From Melolontha melolontha (Eukaryota > Arthropoda > Insecta > Coleoptera > Scarabaeidae), in the NCBI GenBank assembly GCA_935421215.2, contig OW285238.1, positions 31,959,678-32,023,677 of the forward strand: 64,000 nt of DNA, in the 5' to 3' direction. The position numbers and the translations under genes were made by a program. Below are positions 10,141 to 21,975 of this stretch, in pieces; position 1 is the first letter of the stretch, and each line of letters starts with the position of its first letter. The notes beneath the pieces are model-generated. The model worked only from the letters and a program-made list of their open reading frames with translations. It had not been told where the DNA came from and made no database searches.

Positions 10141-13100
10141 ATATTAATGAGTATTTACATTTTATGGATAGTATATAAGCTTATTATAAAAATTTTAAAT
10201 CCAGAAACGGTGAAACCGAAAGAAAATTCTTCGATATAGAAGAAAAATTGGCCCCAGAGATTACGTTAAGATGGGACATTTTCGGATTTTAATTAGCAAA
10301 ATCCTCTTTGCGTATTATTAATATTTAAAAAAACTACTATTAAAAAAGGATACACCAAAGAAGAAAAATACATTTTATTGAAAAAAATTACACCAAAAGT
10401 CAAATTCTAACTCCAGTAAACAAGATAATGTCCATATCTACCACTGAAAGAAGAACAAACAGTAGGAAGTCAAAGAAGGAACCAAAATACACACTAACCA
10501 GCCTACAAAATTAACATCCGAACAGAATTTATAGATATTGGATTTTTCCACACCAACTGAAGGAAGATTTTAACCTAAAAAACAAGTAAAATAAACCAAT
10601 AATAGGCTTAACTTATGCCAAGAGGGTGCTCAATTTACAAAAACAAGAGGAATAACTAAACATAATAAGAATTTGTTTGAAATTTTGAAAAAAAATGGCC
10701 AAAAGATTTTTTAAATTCGAAAAATAAAGTAAATTATATTAAAATAACATTTGATGAGAGGGCATAAATCATTAATAACAATATTATTACATCAAAAACA
10801 ACATTAATTCAACAATAAAATGAAATTTAGGAAAAATATAGAAATTTTTACATATTAATTCAAATGTCGAATATAAAAATATTAATAAAAATAATTATCT
10901 GGACAGTTATAAGAAAAATAAGGCTTATATTCAATGTTAGTTTCATCAAACTCCAAAAAGACATTAAAGAATTATGAAGAAGAAGTATCCAAAAAACGTA
11001 TAGCTTTTGTATAAAATTGAAAATGCTATAAAAACCAGTGACCGAAAAAATTGAGGATTGATTGTTTTGACACTTATATAGTATACACGTACTTCATGTT
11101 GTCAAAGTCAATTTGGTTCGAACCTAAAAGAAAAAAAAATAGCCGAACAAATAAATAGTATCAATTAAGTGTCATACAAACAAAAAAAGTTAACATCAAA
11201 GAAGGTAGGTACTGCCAAAAAATAAATACGAATATCAGAACCAAAGAAGATTTCCAGAAGAGAAAGAGCCATCTAACAGTAAATAACTTATGGTCACATA
11301 AATGCCAATTTAAAAACACCATTTCATAAATGTCAAATTATAAATATTAAAATAAAGATTCTAATTCAATTACAAAGAGTCCATAGATTTTTTTTTTTTA
11401 CATTAGCTGTTCTTTGTTCTTGTTTCTCGAGAATCCACAAAGCTAATTTTAAAAAAATAACACATTAAAAATAAAACTTTTAAAATATAAAAAAAACACC
11501 TGAGATAAGAAGATACCAGATCACGCGCCCATGACAGAAAGAGCTAGCTGAGGAAGAAAACTGAAGGGAAGACTACGTCCACCTATCATTATTTTTCAAA
11601 TACAAATGCTATGGTATTTATTGTTTCTGTAGAATAAAGACATTTGTAGAAAAATAAAAGCATTTTATTGTATAGAACACAAATGCACATAGCATATAGT
11701 AGTAAGATATAACACCTTCATAATAATATATTGAAAGAACATGACTATGTGTCAATAATTATGAATTTCTAGTTTTTCATTGTTGGGGAAAGGAAAACTT
11801 CGTTTTCTTCAAAGTTCTCACATGTTCCTCACTAATGTCTCTTTTCAAATACCAACAGTAGTCAGCCATCATTGACACATCCCAAAGAACTAGGTTTTCG
11901 CTTGCATCATTGGATTCAATTGGGACTCAAGTTTTACAATCAAACATTAACCGACTTGCACAAATTTCTTGACACTTTCTTATTTACACTCGCAGCTAAG
12001 ACAACTGAGCGCAATTTCCGTAGCTGTCGTAATTATGTAGGTGACATTTCTTTAAAATTTATATTAATCTACCGTTTTAAATTTCTACAATTGGAGAAGA
12101 AGCTTTGTTTATATTACTTGTGCAAAGCAGTTTTTGAGTTTTAGAATAAATTTTTTGTCTCGACCTTCGATCTTGACAAAAAAATTCAACATTCTCATAC
12201 ACAAAAAACCTATGCTTTGCGTACTTAACATAAAAATAACTATCTTAGACTTATTTACATTAGAATTATCAAAATTCTTAATTTTCTGGGGGCTAAAATG
12301 AAGTCCTTCATTTTTGAATACATACCTACAATTTAATATGCTTTAAAAAAATTCTTACTTCCAATCCATGTGATTTTATATGGAGTTTAAATCTAAAATA
12401 GGCGATCGTGTAAATAATAGAATGGGCTATATATTTAGATATTACTCAATTTAAGAATTTTATTTTATGTAATTTTCACAAAATTTGAGAGACACTCAAC
12501 ACCTTCGTAACTAAAAGTTCAAAAGTTAAACGTTTGTTCAACAGTGTCACTATAATTTTACAATCCTTAAGGCACCGTGCGATTTCGATTGGGTAGAAAA
12601 TAATATAATTTTATTTTGAAACCATTTCACTAAAAGGGAGGAAAGTAAATCGAATTATCTGTAATATCACGTGATTGTTTTACACTTTTCATTTCTTCAC
12701 TTTCAGGAAAGTAACCTATTTCGAGATAAAATAATTCACCCTCCATTTCGTCCTGCGAAATCACGTGAAGTGTGTGGTGGCTCCTTGGTTTTTATTTTTC
12801 CTGATTCGGAAGAGACTAGAAAAGTGTTTTCGCAGCTGTGCGAAAATCTATTTTATTTACCGTGTCGATCCGGGAGTTACTTAGCCCTTCACCGTGAATA
12901 GGTAATGTGTTAGTTGCTTTCGATCCCGCCGAAGTACATCATCAAATATTCAACCGCCAACGGTAGAGAATAAACAATATCAAGACCACAGTTATAGTAG
13001 TGTAATTCAACTTCATATAAGTCAAAACGATAAATGATGGAAAGTCCAACGGCACTCTATTATATGCATTAACAAACACAGACTACAATAGGTGAAGTTC

Positions 13101-13993
13101 TAGACTGTTATTTATAATGCATTCTGGTTATGTGATTATACGTAGCGTGACCGGTCTCCATCTGCCACTTTAACCCTCTTATCAAACGTATCATTAAAAT
13201 ATATTTTCAACGTTTAAAGTTTACTATTCTGGTTGGGGGGCAATTGCTAATAGTGAGAAAAAAATACTTTAAGGAAGAAAGTATTGGCTTTGTACTTGCA
13301 AACATATTTCGATCTGACTTTACTGTTGAGGATACAATTAATATCCTTTTGCAATATTTTAATTTCAAACATTTTTACAGTTAAATATAAGTAAATTTAG
13401 GATATAGAATTCAAATGTCACATGTACAATTTTGTTTTTTTAGTATTCAACATTAATTTTCAAATTTAAAACACAGTATAAGCGGAATTTTATTATCATA
13501 CTCAAATTATAAACTTTTTCTAGTTACTAAAAAGCGGCATCTTTTACATTTGCAAATTTATTACTTTATGATTTAGACCGCTTGTTTTATTACCTGGGGT
13601 TATCAGTGAGCAAAATCAATAGAAGACGTTTACTCTGACCTCCTATTGGTAAGCCCACATTTCCTAAATATGTATACTAAATTCCCTTACTAAACAATGG
13701 AATTTATTCACAAATATATACTAAGATTTATAACAAATATCTACTTAAAAATATTTTAAGATTGTAAACCCTGGTATTGCTACCAGTAGGTACGATTACC
13801 ACGAATTAATTACATCCAAAGCTTCCCCGTTTATGACAACAACCACAGCAATGTACAACCAATATACGCATGTAATTTTATAATAATTTGTTGCGATAGA
13901 GGTGGATTTTTATCTACTTGGAATACAGTATTAACAAAACAGCCTCATTCTAAACATCATAACAAGAGATAACATTCTCAACCAGAGTACCGC
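10141..13993. other. Long AT-rich stretch without recognised genes
   Basis: Nearly 4 kb with no supported gene. There is a poly-T run at 11390-11399. Short open frames (for example 11872-12144 and 12671-12901) show no motif I recognise and have no support as genes. Confidence 0.4.
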
Positions 13994-14112
13994 ACTATAT
14001 GCCGCAACATGTAAGAGTGTTTTAAATATATATATTTTGAAGTAAAACCAGACCTTAAATCGCCAACTAATTGAATCTACCAAAACATACAAGGGTAAAG
14101 AAATAATTATTT
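13994..14112 (+). repeat. Half copy of the 14-16 kb palindrome family
   Basis: Starts at 'CAACATGTAAGAGTG' and continues into the same arm sequence and tail (ending near 'AAAGAAATAATTATTTA') as the right arms at 14908-15056. Only one arm is present. It abuts a (TA)n tract like the complete copies. Confidence 0.7.
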
Positions 14113-14116
14113 ATAT

Positions 14117-14148
<32 letters not shown>

Positions 14149-14173
14149 GAAAAAAACCACATCCGTCCAGAAA

Positions 14174-14220
14174 CGTGCAGATATCGATATTTCACTGTCG
14201 TTACAGATCATCAGTACACG
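14174..14220 (-). ncRNA. Hammerhead ribozyme candidate (canonical core)
   Basis: Minus strand, 47 nt. Stem I CGUGUA/UGCACG (6 pairs, one of them G-U); core box CUGAUGA (14208-14214); stem II CUGU-AACG-ACAG above a U-U mismatch; GAAA; self-complementary stem III AUAUCGAUAU; cleavage triplet AUC followed by UGCACG. Every catalytic-core nucleotide matches consensus. A second copy of the 3' part (14463-14512) lacks the CUGAUGA box because it runs into an inverted junction near 14513. It sits at the edge of a 470-bp palindrome between (TA)n tracts. Confidence 0.8.
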
Positions 14221-14264
14221 ATATTCGGACATAGACATGATTTTTATTTGTATACTTTAGTGTA

Positions 14265-14715
14265 TATATACGAATTATATTGAATTTAATTGGAGTGAGA
14301 AATGAGAATTATTCAAATCTCATCTCACATGCAATTGTCGCTAAATTTGTGCAGTTGATTCTACAATCTGACAAGATTACTCCTGCCGAAGAATGTAGAC
14401 ACAAACACGTTGCGACGTCAGCCATCCACCTGTGCGGATAATGAAAACTGTATGAAAAAAACCACATCCGTCCAGAAACGTGCAGATATCGATATTTCAC
14501 TGTCGTTACAGATGGACAGATGTGTTTTTTTTCATATAATTTTCATTATCCGCACAGGTGGATGGCTGACGTCGCAACGTGTTTGCGTCTACATTCTTCG
14601 GCAGGAGTAATCTTGTCAGATTGTAGAATCAACTGCACAAATTTAGCGACAATTGCATGTGAGATGAGATTTGAATAATTCTCATTTCTCACTCCAATTA
14701 AATTCAATATAATTC

Positions 14716-14735
<20 letters not shown>
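14265..14735. repeat. Palindrome with about 190-bp arms
   Basis: Left arm about 14265-14450 and right arm about 14538-14735 are near-perfect reverse complements (for example 'GCCATCCACCTGTGCGG' and its complement). The loop contains a partial copy of the hammerhead-bearing repeat at 14146-14264 that turns inverted near 14513. Flanked on the right by a long (TA)n tract. Confidence 0.85.

Positions 14736-14790
<55 letters not shown>
14736..14790. repeat. (TA)n microsatellite
   Basis: Nearly pure TA repeats with a few substitutions; directly visible. Part of the tract begins at about 14716. Confidence 0.95.
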
Positions 14791-14791
<1 letters not shown>

Positions 14792-15049
14792 GGTAGATAT
14801 AATTAGTTGGCGATTTAAGGTCTGGTTTCACTCAAAAATGCATATATTTAAAACAATCTTACATATTTCGGCAAGTGATGCCTTTCTCAAAGAATATAAA
14901 ATATACTTATTTTTATATTCTTTGAGAAAGGCATCACTTGCCGAAACACGTAAGATTGCTTTAAATATATGCATTTTTGAGTAAAACCACACCTTAAACC
15001 GCCAACTAATTAAATCTACCATAACATACAAAGGTCACGAAATAATTAT

Positions 15050-15056
<7 letters not shown>
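14791..15056. repeat. Palindrome P1 with hammerhead-like arms
   Basis: Left arm 14791-14904 and right arm 14908-15025 are near-perfect inverted copies, followed by a single-sided tail containing 'AAAGGTCACGAAATAATT'. Each arm holds a hammerhead-like fold. In the right arm, stem I is UCU/AGA, the core reads UUGAGAA, stem II is GGCA/UGCC, then GAAAC with ACACGU and cleavage position A. It lies between (TA)n tracts. No coding capacity. Confidence 0.8.

Positions 15057-15096
<40 letters not shown>
15057..15096. repeat. (TA)n microsatellite
   Basis: Pure TA repeats separating two palindromes of the same family. Confidence 0.95.
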
Positions 15097-15099
<3 letters not shown>

Positions 15100-15362
15100 T
15101 AAACCTAATCAGTAGGCGATTAAAGGTCTGTATATTACTTCAAAATATATGTATTTAAAAAACTCTACATGTTTCGGCTGTATACGCCTTTTTCAAGAGA
15201 ATACAAAATATGAATTCAAAGATTCATATTTTGTATTCTCTTGAAAAAGGCGTATACAGCCGAAACATGTAGAGTTTTTTAAATACATATATTTTGAAGT
15301 AATATACAGACCTTTAATCGCCTACTGATTAGGTTTACCATATCATACCAAGGTCACGAAGT

Positions 15363-15366
<4 letters not shown>
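15097..15366. repeat. Palindrome P2 with hammerhead-like arms
   Basis: Arms 15097-15212 and 15219-15342 are essentially perfect inverted copies around a tiny loop, with the 'CCAAGGTCACGAAG' tail on the right. In the right arm (about 15231-15284) stem I is CUC/GAG, extended by GUAUU/AAUAC; the core reads UUGAAAA; stem II is GGC/GCC; then GAAAC and palindromic ACAUGU. The stem sequences differ from P1 but stay complementary. Confidence 0.8.
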
Positions 15367-15399
<33 letters not shown>

Positions 15400-15401
<2 letters not shown>

Positions 15402-15645
15402 TAATTATTTCGTGACCTTTGTATGTTATGATAAATTCAATTCGTTGGCGATTTATGGTCTGGTTTACTTTAAAATGTATATATTTAAAACAATCCTACA
15501 TGTTTCGGCAAATACCTTTTTCAAGGAAATTAATCTTTTATATTCCTTGAAAAAGGTATCAGTTGCCGAAACATGTAGGATTGTTTTAAATATATGCATT
15601 TTAAAGTAAACCAGGGCTTAAATCGCCAACGAATTGAATTTACTA
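15400..15645. repeat. Palindrome P3 with hammerhead-like arms
   Basis: Same family, tail on the left (from about 15400). The right arm hammerhead-like fold (about 15538-15590) has stem I UCC/GGA extended by AUAUU/AAUAU, core UUGAAAA, stem II GGUA/UGCC, then GAAAC with ACAUGU. Between (TA)n tracts at 15364-15400 and 15643-15662. Confidence 0.8.
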
Positions 15646-15662
15646 TATATATATATATATAT

Positions 15663-15972
15663 AAATACAATAACTTCGTGACCTTGGTATGATATGGTAA
15701 ACCTAATCAGTAGGCGATTAAAGGTCTGTATATTACTTCAAAATATATGTATTTAAAAAACTCTACATGTTTCGGCTGTATACGCCTTTTTCAAGAGAAT
15801 ACAAAATATGAATGACAGGATATAAATGTCAAGTCATTGACATTTATATCCTGTCATTCATATTTTGTATTCTCTTGAAAAAGGCGTATACAGCCGAAAC
15901 ATGTAGAGTTTTTAAATACATATATTTTGAAGTAATATACAGACCTTTAATCGCCTACTGATTAGGTTTACT
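15663..15972. repeat. Palindrome P4 with hammerhead-like arms
   Basis: Close relative of P2 with a different centre: the inner arms carry an additional inverted 'ACAGGATATAAATGTC' block around 15818-15856. The tail is on the left ('TTCGTGACCTTGG'). The right-arm hammerhead-like fold spans about 15861-15920, with stem I CUC/GAG. Confidence 0.8.
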
Positions 15973-16019
15973 ATATATATATATATATAATTGAAACGAA
16001 ATTATCGACCGTGATATAT

Positions 16020-16306
16020 TATAAAAAATTAATTTAAATTCGGGTGAGCGGTCAATTAAGAAAAAAAAACTCCTTTATTAAATAACCCTATATTTCGCAG
16101 ACTTTGTCGCTTCTTCTGGGGCAAAAAATGTAGAGTTGAAGAAAATATAAAATTGAATATATATTAATTTTATATTTTCTTCAACTCTACATTTTTTACC
16201 CCAGAAGAAGCGACAAAGTCTGTTGCGAAATATAGGGTTATTTAATAAAGGAGTTTTTTTTTCTTAATTGGCCGCTTACCCGAATTTAAATTAATTTTTT
16301 ATTATA
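16020..16306. repeat. Palindrome P6, different family, hammerhead-like arms
   Basis: Arms about 16020-16160 and 16174-16306. The right arm (16197-16242) folds as stem I ACCC/GGGU, core CAGAAGA (only U4 deviates from consensus), stem II GCGAC/GUUGC, then GAAA with AUAU and cleavage position A before GGGU. Sequence is unrelated to P1-P5, yet the architecture is the same. Its right edge is the (TA) tract into which the LTR element inserted. Confidence 0.75.
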
Positions 16307-16313
16307 TATATAT

Positions 16314-18041
16314 TGTAACGGTCCCCTAACTAATGAGCGTATTAAAAGCTGATATTTAAAAATTTAAATAAACTGGAATGATTATTTAGAAAATGTGCAT
16401 TATAAATTTCTATTATTCAAATACGTTATCAAATATAACATATAGATGGAGTTGAATGATGTTACAATAATTATTTGCGCACAATGCAAAAACGCATACT
16501 TGCACATAACAACATATACTTAACCTTAAAAACAGCTGTTCAGATGTACATAAAACTTCTTATAAGTGTTTTGAGTGGGCGTAATGTTTAGTGTTTTGTG
16601 GTTCCGGCTAGTCAATTGAACAATATAAACTCTTGTTATGGGACATAATTAAGTGCCCCTTAATATAGTAAGTTCGGTGACACCATATCGAACACTTACA
16701 ATATCGGCTAATGGCCATGCAACAGACAAATAGAATTTATTTATTCTTAAAACTATAAAATAAAACGATCGAGATATGGATTATTGATTAACAACTTTAA
16801 TGAAATGAATGCCAAATTAACAGGTAAGTGAGATATACATTAACATTATGATCAATAAATATCTAACATGTCACGTGATGAAATTAATATGGCGATTAAA
16901 CTAGGTTAATAAAAATAAACAAACTTAGTATGACATGAATAAAATTATTATGAGTGAAATCTATGATACATCTTAAAATATCAACAAGATTAAAATTAAA
17001 ATTGAATTGAAATTGAACTTTAACTTGTATTCTTCGTAACAGTAATATAAATATCTCAATCTATTAAAAATAATATAAGTAATTATTACTCAATGAATCA
17101 TAGAAATATGATATTTTATTTGTGCATGATGAATTAATTATTCGTTTTCTTAAAAATTCGTAGGTATTTTAAATAATACTTAAGTGAATCAGGATAGGAT
17201 TTAAGGTGTTTGGAATCTGCAAAACAGGTCCATAAAAGTGGGTCTGCGTCTTGCGGCAATCTGTTGGCGTCACCTTAGCTGTAGTCCGGTCCAATCGGCC
17301 AAGCTTCGTGGTGAAATTCAATTGCTGTTTATCAGGACCCCGGTCACCTTCTGGACTTGTAAAATAGGTCAAACTGGAGCTGGATATATAGGTAAGATTT
17401 TTACTAGAGTAGACGTATGGTTTTATTAGTATTATTAATGTTTTTTCATTTAATTTTTAGAGAAGCACTTCAAATACGTCGAGATGTTTTTAATGGCGGA
17501 CTTCTAGTTACGCTAACTATCTTTTTTTTCTCATCCCTCATCCTGATTCGTCTAATTGTATGTATCATTTTAATCGCGGTGTTTTATAATAATTAAAATG
17601 ACAATTTAAACATTTTGAAAATACATATACTTAATATTAATTATTTAGTTTATTTTAGTGAATATATATTTCATGCTTGAATAATAATTATTGTAATTAA
17701 AGCTAATTTTATTGTGGGAAACATTCCCGCGATAACCTTTTTAAATATAAGTACAGTTTTGCCTAAATTTATGGCGTCTATAATTATTAATCAATTAAGT
17801 TGAAATATCATTAGAAAAATATAATATCGAAATGAAATGACTGATACAAATTAAAAGATACAAATAAATAAATGTGAAATTAAATTTAAAACCATTAATT
17901 ACGCGAATTCAACTTTATTGATTTTTCATATGAAGAATTCAAGTTCTAAACTTCTAAATTATCCTAGAACTTACATATATACATTTAAATACAATCTTTT
18001 GTCCACTGAGGCATTCTTATGGATAGGCTTGCCCTATATCA
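16314..18041 (-). repeat. 3' LTR of the gag-only element
   Basis: 1,728 bp, nearly identical to 21976-23703. TG...CA ends. The 60-70 codon open frames inside it occur identically in the other LTR and are not supported as genes. Confidence 0.93.
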
Positions 18042-18050
18042 ACTTCCCCA
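18042..18050 (-). other. Polypurine tract candidate
   Basis: Minus strand reads TGGGGAAGT immediately before the 3' LTR start (TGATAT). Position and purine bias fit a plus-strand primer site; it is short and ends in T. Confidence 0.55.
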
Positions 18051-19440
18051 GTAATTTGGTAAGACGTTATTGACTAGGCAAAGAGGCTTATCCAAATTAT
18101 TCATTGAGTCTATTTAATTCAGTATTAAGTCATATAAAATTTTGTTTTTTTTTTTTTATTATTATTTTATATTATACATTTTATGTATTAGGTGATATTA
18201 TTTTCAGTTTCTATCAGTTTTTATATGTAAAATTTATTTCCGTATATTTGTTTGATTGTATCGTTATACGTTATATTGACATTATCGTTCTATTTGTATA
18301 TATACTATATCTCTGTTCATTATTATTCTTACCAATTGTTATGTTTAGCGAACTGTAAACTTTATTTAACTGTGTGTGTTTTTTTTTTTTTTTTTTTAAA
18401 CAAAACTTGATAATTATTCTGGTTATAATATGTGAAGATTTTCTGTTTGTTAAGTAGTTTAGCTTTGGGTTTTATTTGAGATGTGTCTTCTGTTAATGGT
18501 ACATGCTTACCATTCCTTACATAAATTGTTATTCTTAATCTTTTTTAATAATTCATATATTAATATAAGTTTTAGTTTACATAATAAATAATTCTTTCCT
18601 TTTTTTAAATACATATCCTTTACTATCTATTCTTTCACTTATCTTATTAAAATACCATTCCTTATAACCTAATTAAATTCCCCATAATAAGACATTTTGT
18701 CTATATTTCAATATTCATATTAATAATAATTCATTTATTTATTTATATACTTTATCTCCCCATATCATATATTATCTCCTTCTACCATTATTATTAATCT
18801 AAACCTTCTCTAATCTTATAACATTTCAGCACTCTTTTATTTATTCTGGTCATACTGTATCTATAAAATATATTGCATCGAAGACTTTCATTTTCATTAA
18901 CATTTTGCATGTTTATAATTGCTTTATTTCCCCATAAATTAGTTTTATTTTTGTAACATATAAATGTATAATTATTGTTCTTTCTAAGTTTATCTTTACC
19001 ATTTTATATTTTTATACCAGCTTTTGTTTTGCTTAAACGTGTAAGTTTAATAATCATTTGGTTCACAAGTTCTAATTATTATAAGTTTACCTTTTATTGT
19101 AAATAAAGTTCGCCTGTTTTTTTTTTTTTTTTTTTTTTTTAATAGAAATATTTGTATATGAATTTTCTGTTAGTCTTATTGTTTTGGTTTTTCGAACTGT
19201 AATCTACCCCTTTTTGTCTCTCAAGTGTAACTGTATATTACATTATAACTATATTGAAATTATTAATATTGATTTATTAGTATTAAATTTATATGTGTTT
19301 AGTTTTTATTTAAATTAGTTTCTATACTGTATAATCTTGTAGCATTGATGTATGATATCTCCCCTTGATATAATCGGTGTTAGGCTCGATTAGTTCATAT
19401 GTATTATTCAATTTTGAGGGGTAGTTACAGTTGCTTTTAA
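18051..19440. other. Non-coding internal region of the LTR element
   Basis: AT-rich, with several poly-T runs on the plus strand (18145-18157, 18380-18397, 19118-19140) and no open frame with recognisable pol motifs. This is where pol would be expected in a complete element. Confidence 0.6.
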
Positions 19441-21543
19441 TTAATGTTTTTGAGTCGAGGTGCTTGGTGTCGGGTTGGTATATAGATCTATTTCCGAAAT
19501 TGACGTTTTTTTTTGTACAACCTCCGATTCTTCTCTAGAGGGCGATGGTGACAATGGTCTCCTGCAGTAGTTATTAACACGTCCTCTATTTCGGTATCTG
19601 TAATTATTCATTCCTCTTCTTACCGGCTGGTTATTATACTGGTTGTAATTATTTGGGCGGTTAGCATCATATGATCGCGCATTATTGTTATAATTATTAC
19701 TAGGGTGTGGATTAATCGAAACATTAGGTCTATTATTATAATTATTAAAAGGATTTGTAGAATGGTTACTATAATTTTGATGATTGTTATAATTTTGAGG
19801 AGGGCTTGCTTGGTTGTTATTATAATTCGTGTTGTTATGATTAGTTGCTTGATTCGCCTGAGGATAATTGTTATTTGACCTGTTGTTATTATACGAAATT
19901 GTTTCTTGTAAATGATTCGGTCGATTATTTTGAGAATAATATTGTCTAAATGGTTGATTATGTGTGGTGTTATTATTATTATTACTCGGTCGATTATTCG
20001 ATGGATTATATGGGCTGTTACTTGCATTCCGTTGCGCTGGCAAGAATGAACCACGACTACCCTCTGCGAAGTCATCTAATCTTCGTAAAATTTCTATTAA
20101 CGAGTCCATATCATTGACACGTTGACAAATAATGGCTTGAGTATCCGAATAAATGAAGTGATTAAGTAACTGTCGTGCTATGATTGATTCCTCCATATCG
20201 GCTATATGTTTACAAAGATTGTAAATTCTCGAAGCATATATCTCCCTAGTTATTGAGCCTATTCGATATTTACCGGTTAAAAGTCTAATTTTAGCACGAT
20301 TTTGTTGCGCTTCATCCCAGTAATTCCTTTTAAATAGCGACACGAATTTCTCTACGTCCTCGCAGTGATCTTCTATGCGTAAGAACCACTCCTGAGCACT
20401 ATCTTTTAGAGTAACTCTTATTATATCCATCTTTTGTTTGTTGTCCGGAATGTCGATTAGGTAACGCAGGAGTCCATTTAAATAAAGCATAGGATGTACA
20501 TGCGTAATATCCCCGTCGAAATGAGTAAGGTTTTCTATTTTAATGGTTGGACCTCCTGTGTTCATACAATTAACAGACGCAGTATATCTTTTAATCTTCG
20601 TTTCTATTATTCTCAATTCGGATTCGTAGGAATTTTTATTAATATCTTGGTTCGTTCTGATAGTGTCAAGATTATCTTTCACTTGGTTAATCTCCTGTTC
20701 GTAATATGTCCTGTGTTCCCCCATCTGAGTGTTAAAACTTTCTGTTAAATGTTGTTTCAAATTTAACGAAGATATTTCGTTACTTAAATTAAAATCTGTT
20801 AATTTATTGTTAAATTTCGTGTGTGCTTCGTTACAAGACTTTGTCAATTCTGTTTTTGTTTCCGTGTTTGCGGTTATTATTTTATTCTTTGTGGTTTCGT
20901 AGATTTCCCGTGAAGTATTCTCCAATTGTTTGGCCCAATGTTGGTTATGAACATTTAGAGTTTCGTCCATTTTCAGCAAGCATTTTATCTCGCTTTCTTC
21001 AAGAGTTTGGTGTATTATTTCTTCTATCTTCGTTTGGCTATCTTTCAAACCTTGTATGTCTTTTTTTATTTCTTCTTTATCCTGTTTGAGTTGTTCTAAT
21101 TTGCTATTAATGTTAGCTTCTATTAAATTAATATTTGTCTCTAATCTTATGTTATTTTCTGTAATAAATTGTTATAGGTTAGCCTCTTGTCTTTCGTTAT
21201 TTTCTTCTTGTTTTTGGTTGTTCTCTATCATAATTTGTTTAAAATTTTCATTATTTGTTTCTAATTTTTGATTTAAATTTGTTTCTAACTGACTTATATT
21301 TTTATTATTAGCATCTAGTTTTTCATTATTTTCTGCTGCAGATTGTTTAAAATTTTCATTATTCGTTTCTAATTTTTGGGTTAAATTAGATAAAATAGCC
21401 GTCAAAGAACTAAGATTCAGAGGCACCTCCTCTTTTAGTGGTTCTGGTTGTAATATAACAGTAGTAGCATCTTCCTGATCTGCCTCTTCTCCTCTGCCTT
21501 CCATAATATTTTCCCTGGACTTGCTCCTTGTTCGTTTGTCCAT
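19441..21543 (-). pseudogene. Gag-like ORF of the LTR element, one in-frame stop
   Basis: A single frame of about 700 codons from an ATG at 21541-21543 to a stop at 19441-19443, broken only by a TAA at 21172-21174. Domains in order: acidic N-terminal segment with 'EGRGEEADQED'; a long coiled coil with repeated Asn-Glu-x-Phe-Lys-Gln heptads that continues in frame on both sides of the stop; a folded capsid-like domain (from 'KIENLTHFDGDITHVHPML' through 'VSLFKRNYWDEAQQNRAKI' and 'LLNHFIYSDTQAIICQ') of the retrotransposon Gag type; and a very Asn-rich, basic C-terminus ending in Arg/Gly motifs ('MNNYRYRNRGRVNNYCRRP'). There is no CCHC zinc knuckle, so the Arg-rich tail is the likely RNA binder. 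If the stop is bypassed, or if translation starts at the next ATG (21046-21048, giving 535 residues), a usable Gag could still be made. Confidence 0.8.
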
Positions 21544-21953
21544 ATTGTTATTATGATTAAAAATGTATATTATAGTGCTTTTATGATAGGTTATGTTTGT
21601 TTATGTATATTAATTATTCCTATTTTTATATTTTAATATTAGTATTGTATATGCAAATTGATTATGTAAATAATTTTTTATCTCATAAAATAATTTTCGT
21701 TTTAAACTTTAAGACCTTTGTTTTAAATGTTTATTATGAGAACAAAAACCTCTTTAAGAAAAGAACTTACAAATCCTGTTCCTGTGTACCAGTCAGCGTC
21801 CTATCACATAAAAATGACCACAAAAGGCAAAATACAGATTCACAAGTGTAAAAATATTATGTATCTTAAATAAATCTAGAAGAATACAGGTTTTAATATA
21901 TCCTCTCTCGTTTTATTTTATACTTTGTGTTCGATTGGGCACGTTTTCTAATG

Positions 21954-21971
21954 GCCCCACGTTGGGCGCCA
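21954..21971 (-). other. Primer-binding site, tRNA-Lys type
   Basis: Minus strand reads TGGCGCCCAACGTGGGGC four bases inside the 5' LTR. This is the well-known 18-nt complement of the tRNA-Lys 3' end used by gypsy-type elements. Confidence 0.88.
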
Positions 21972-21975
21972 AAAA

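Noticed and set aside
12671..12901. Host exon
   Set aside because: 76 open codons in a slightly less AT-rich patch, but no recognisable domain or splice context.
17169..17429. Small genes inside the 1.7-kb LTR
   Set aside because: Short overlapping frames on both strands, repeated identically in the second LTR, without domain or start context.
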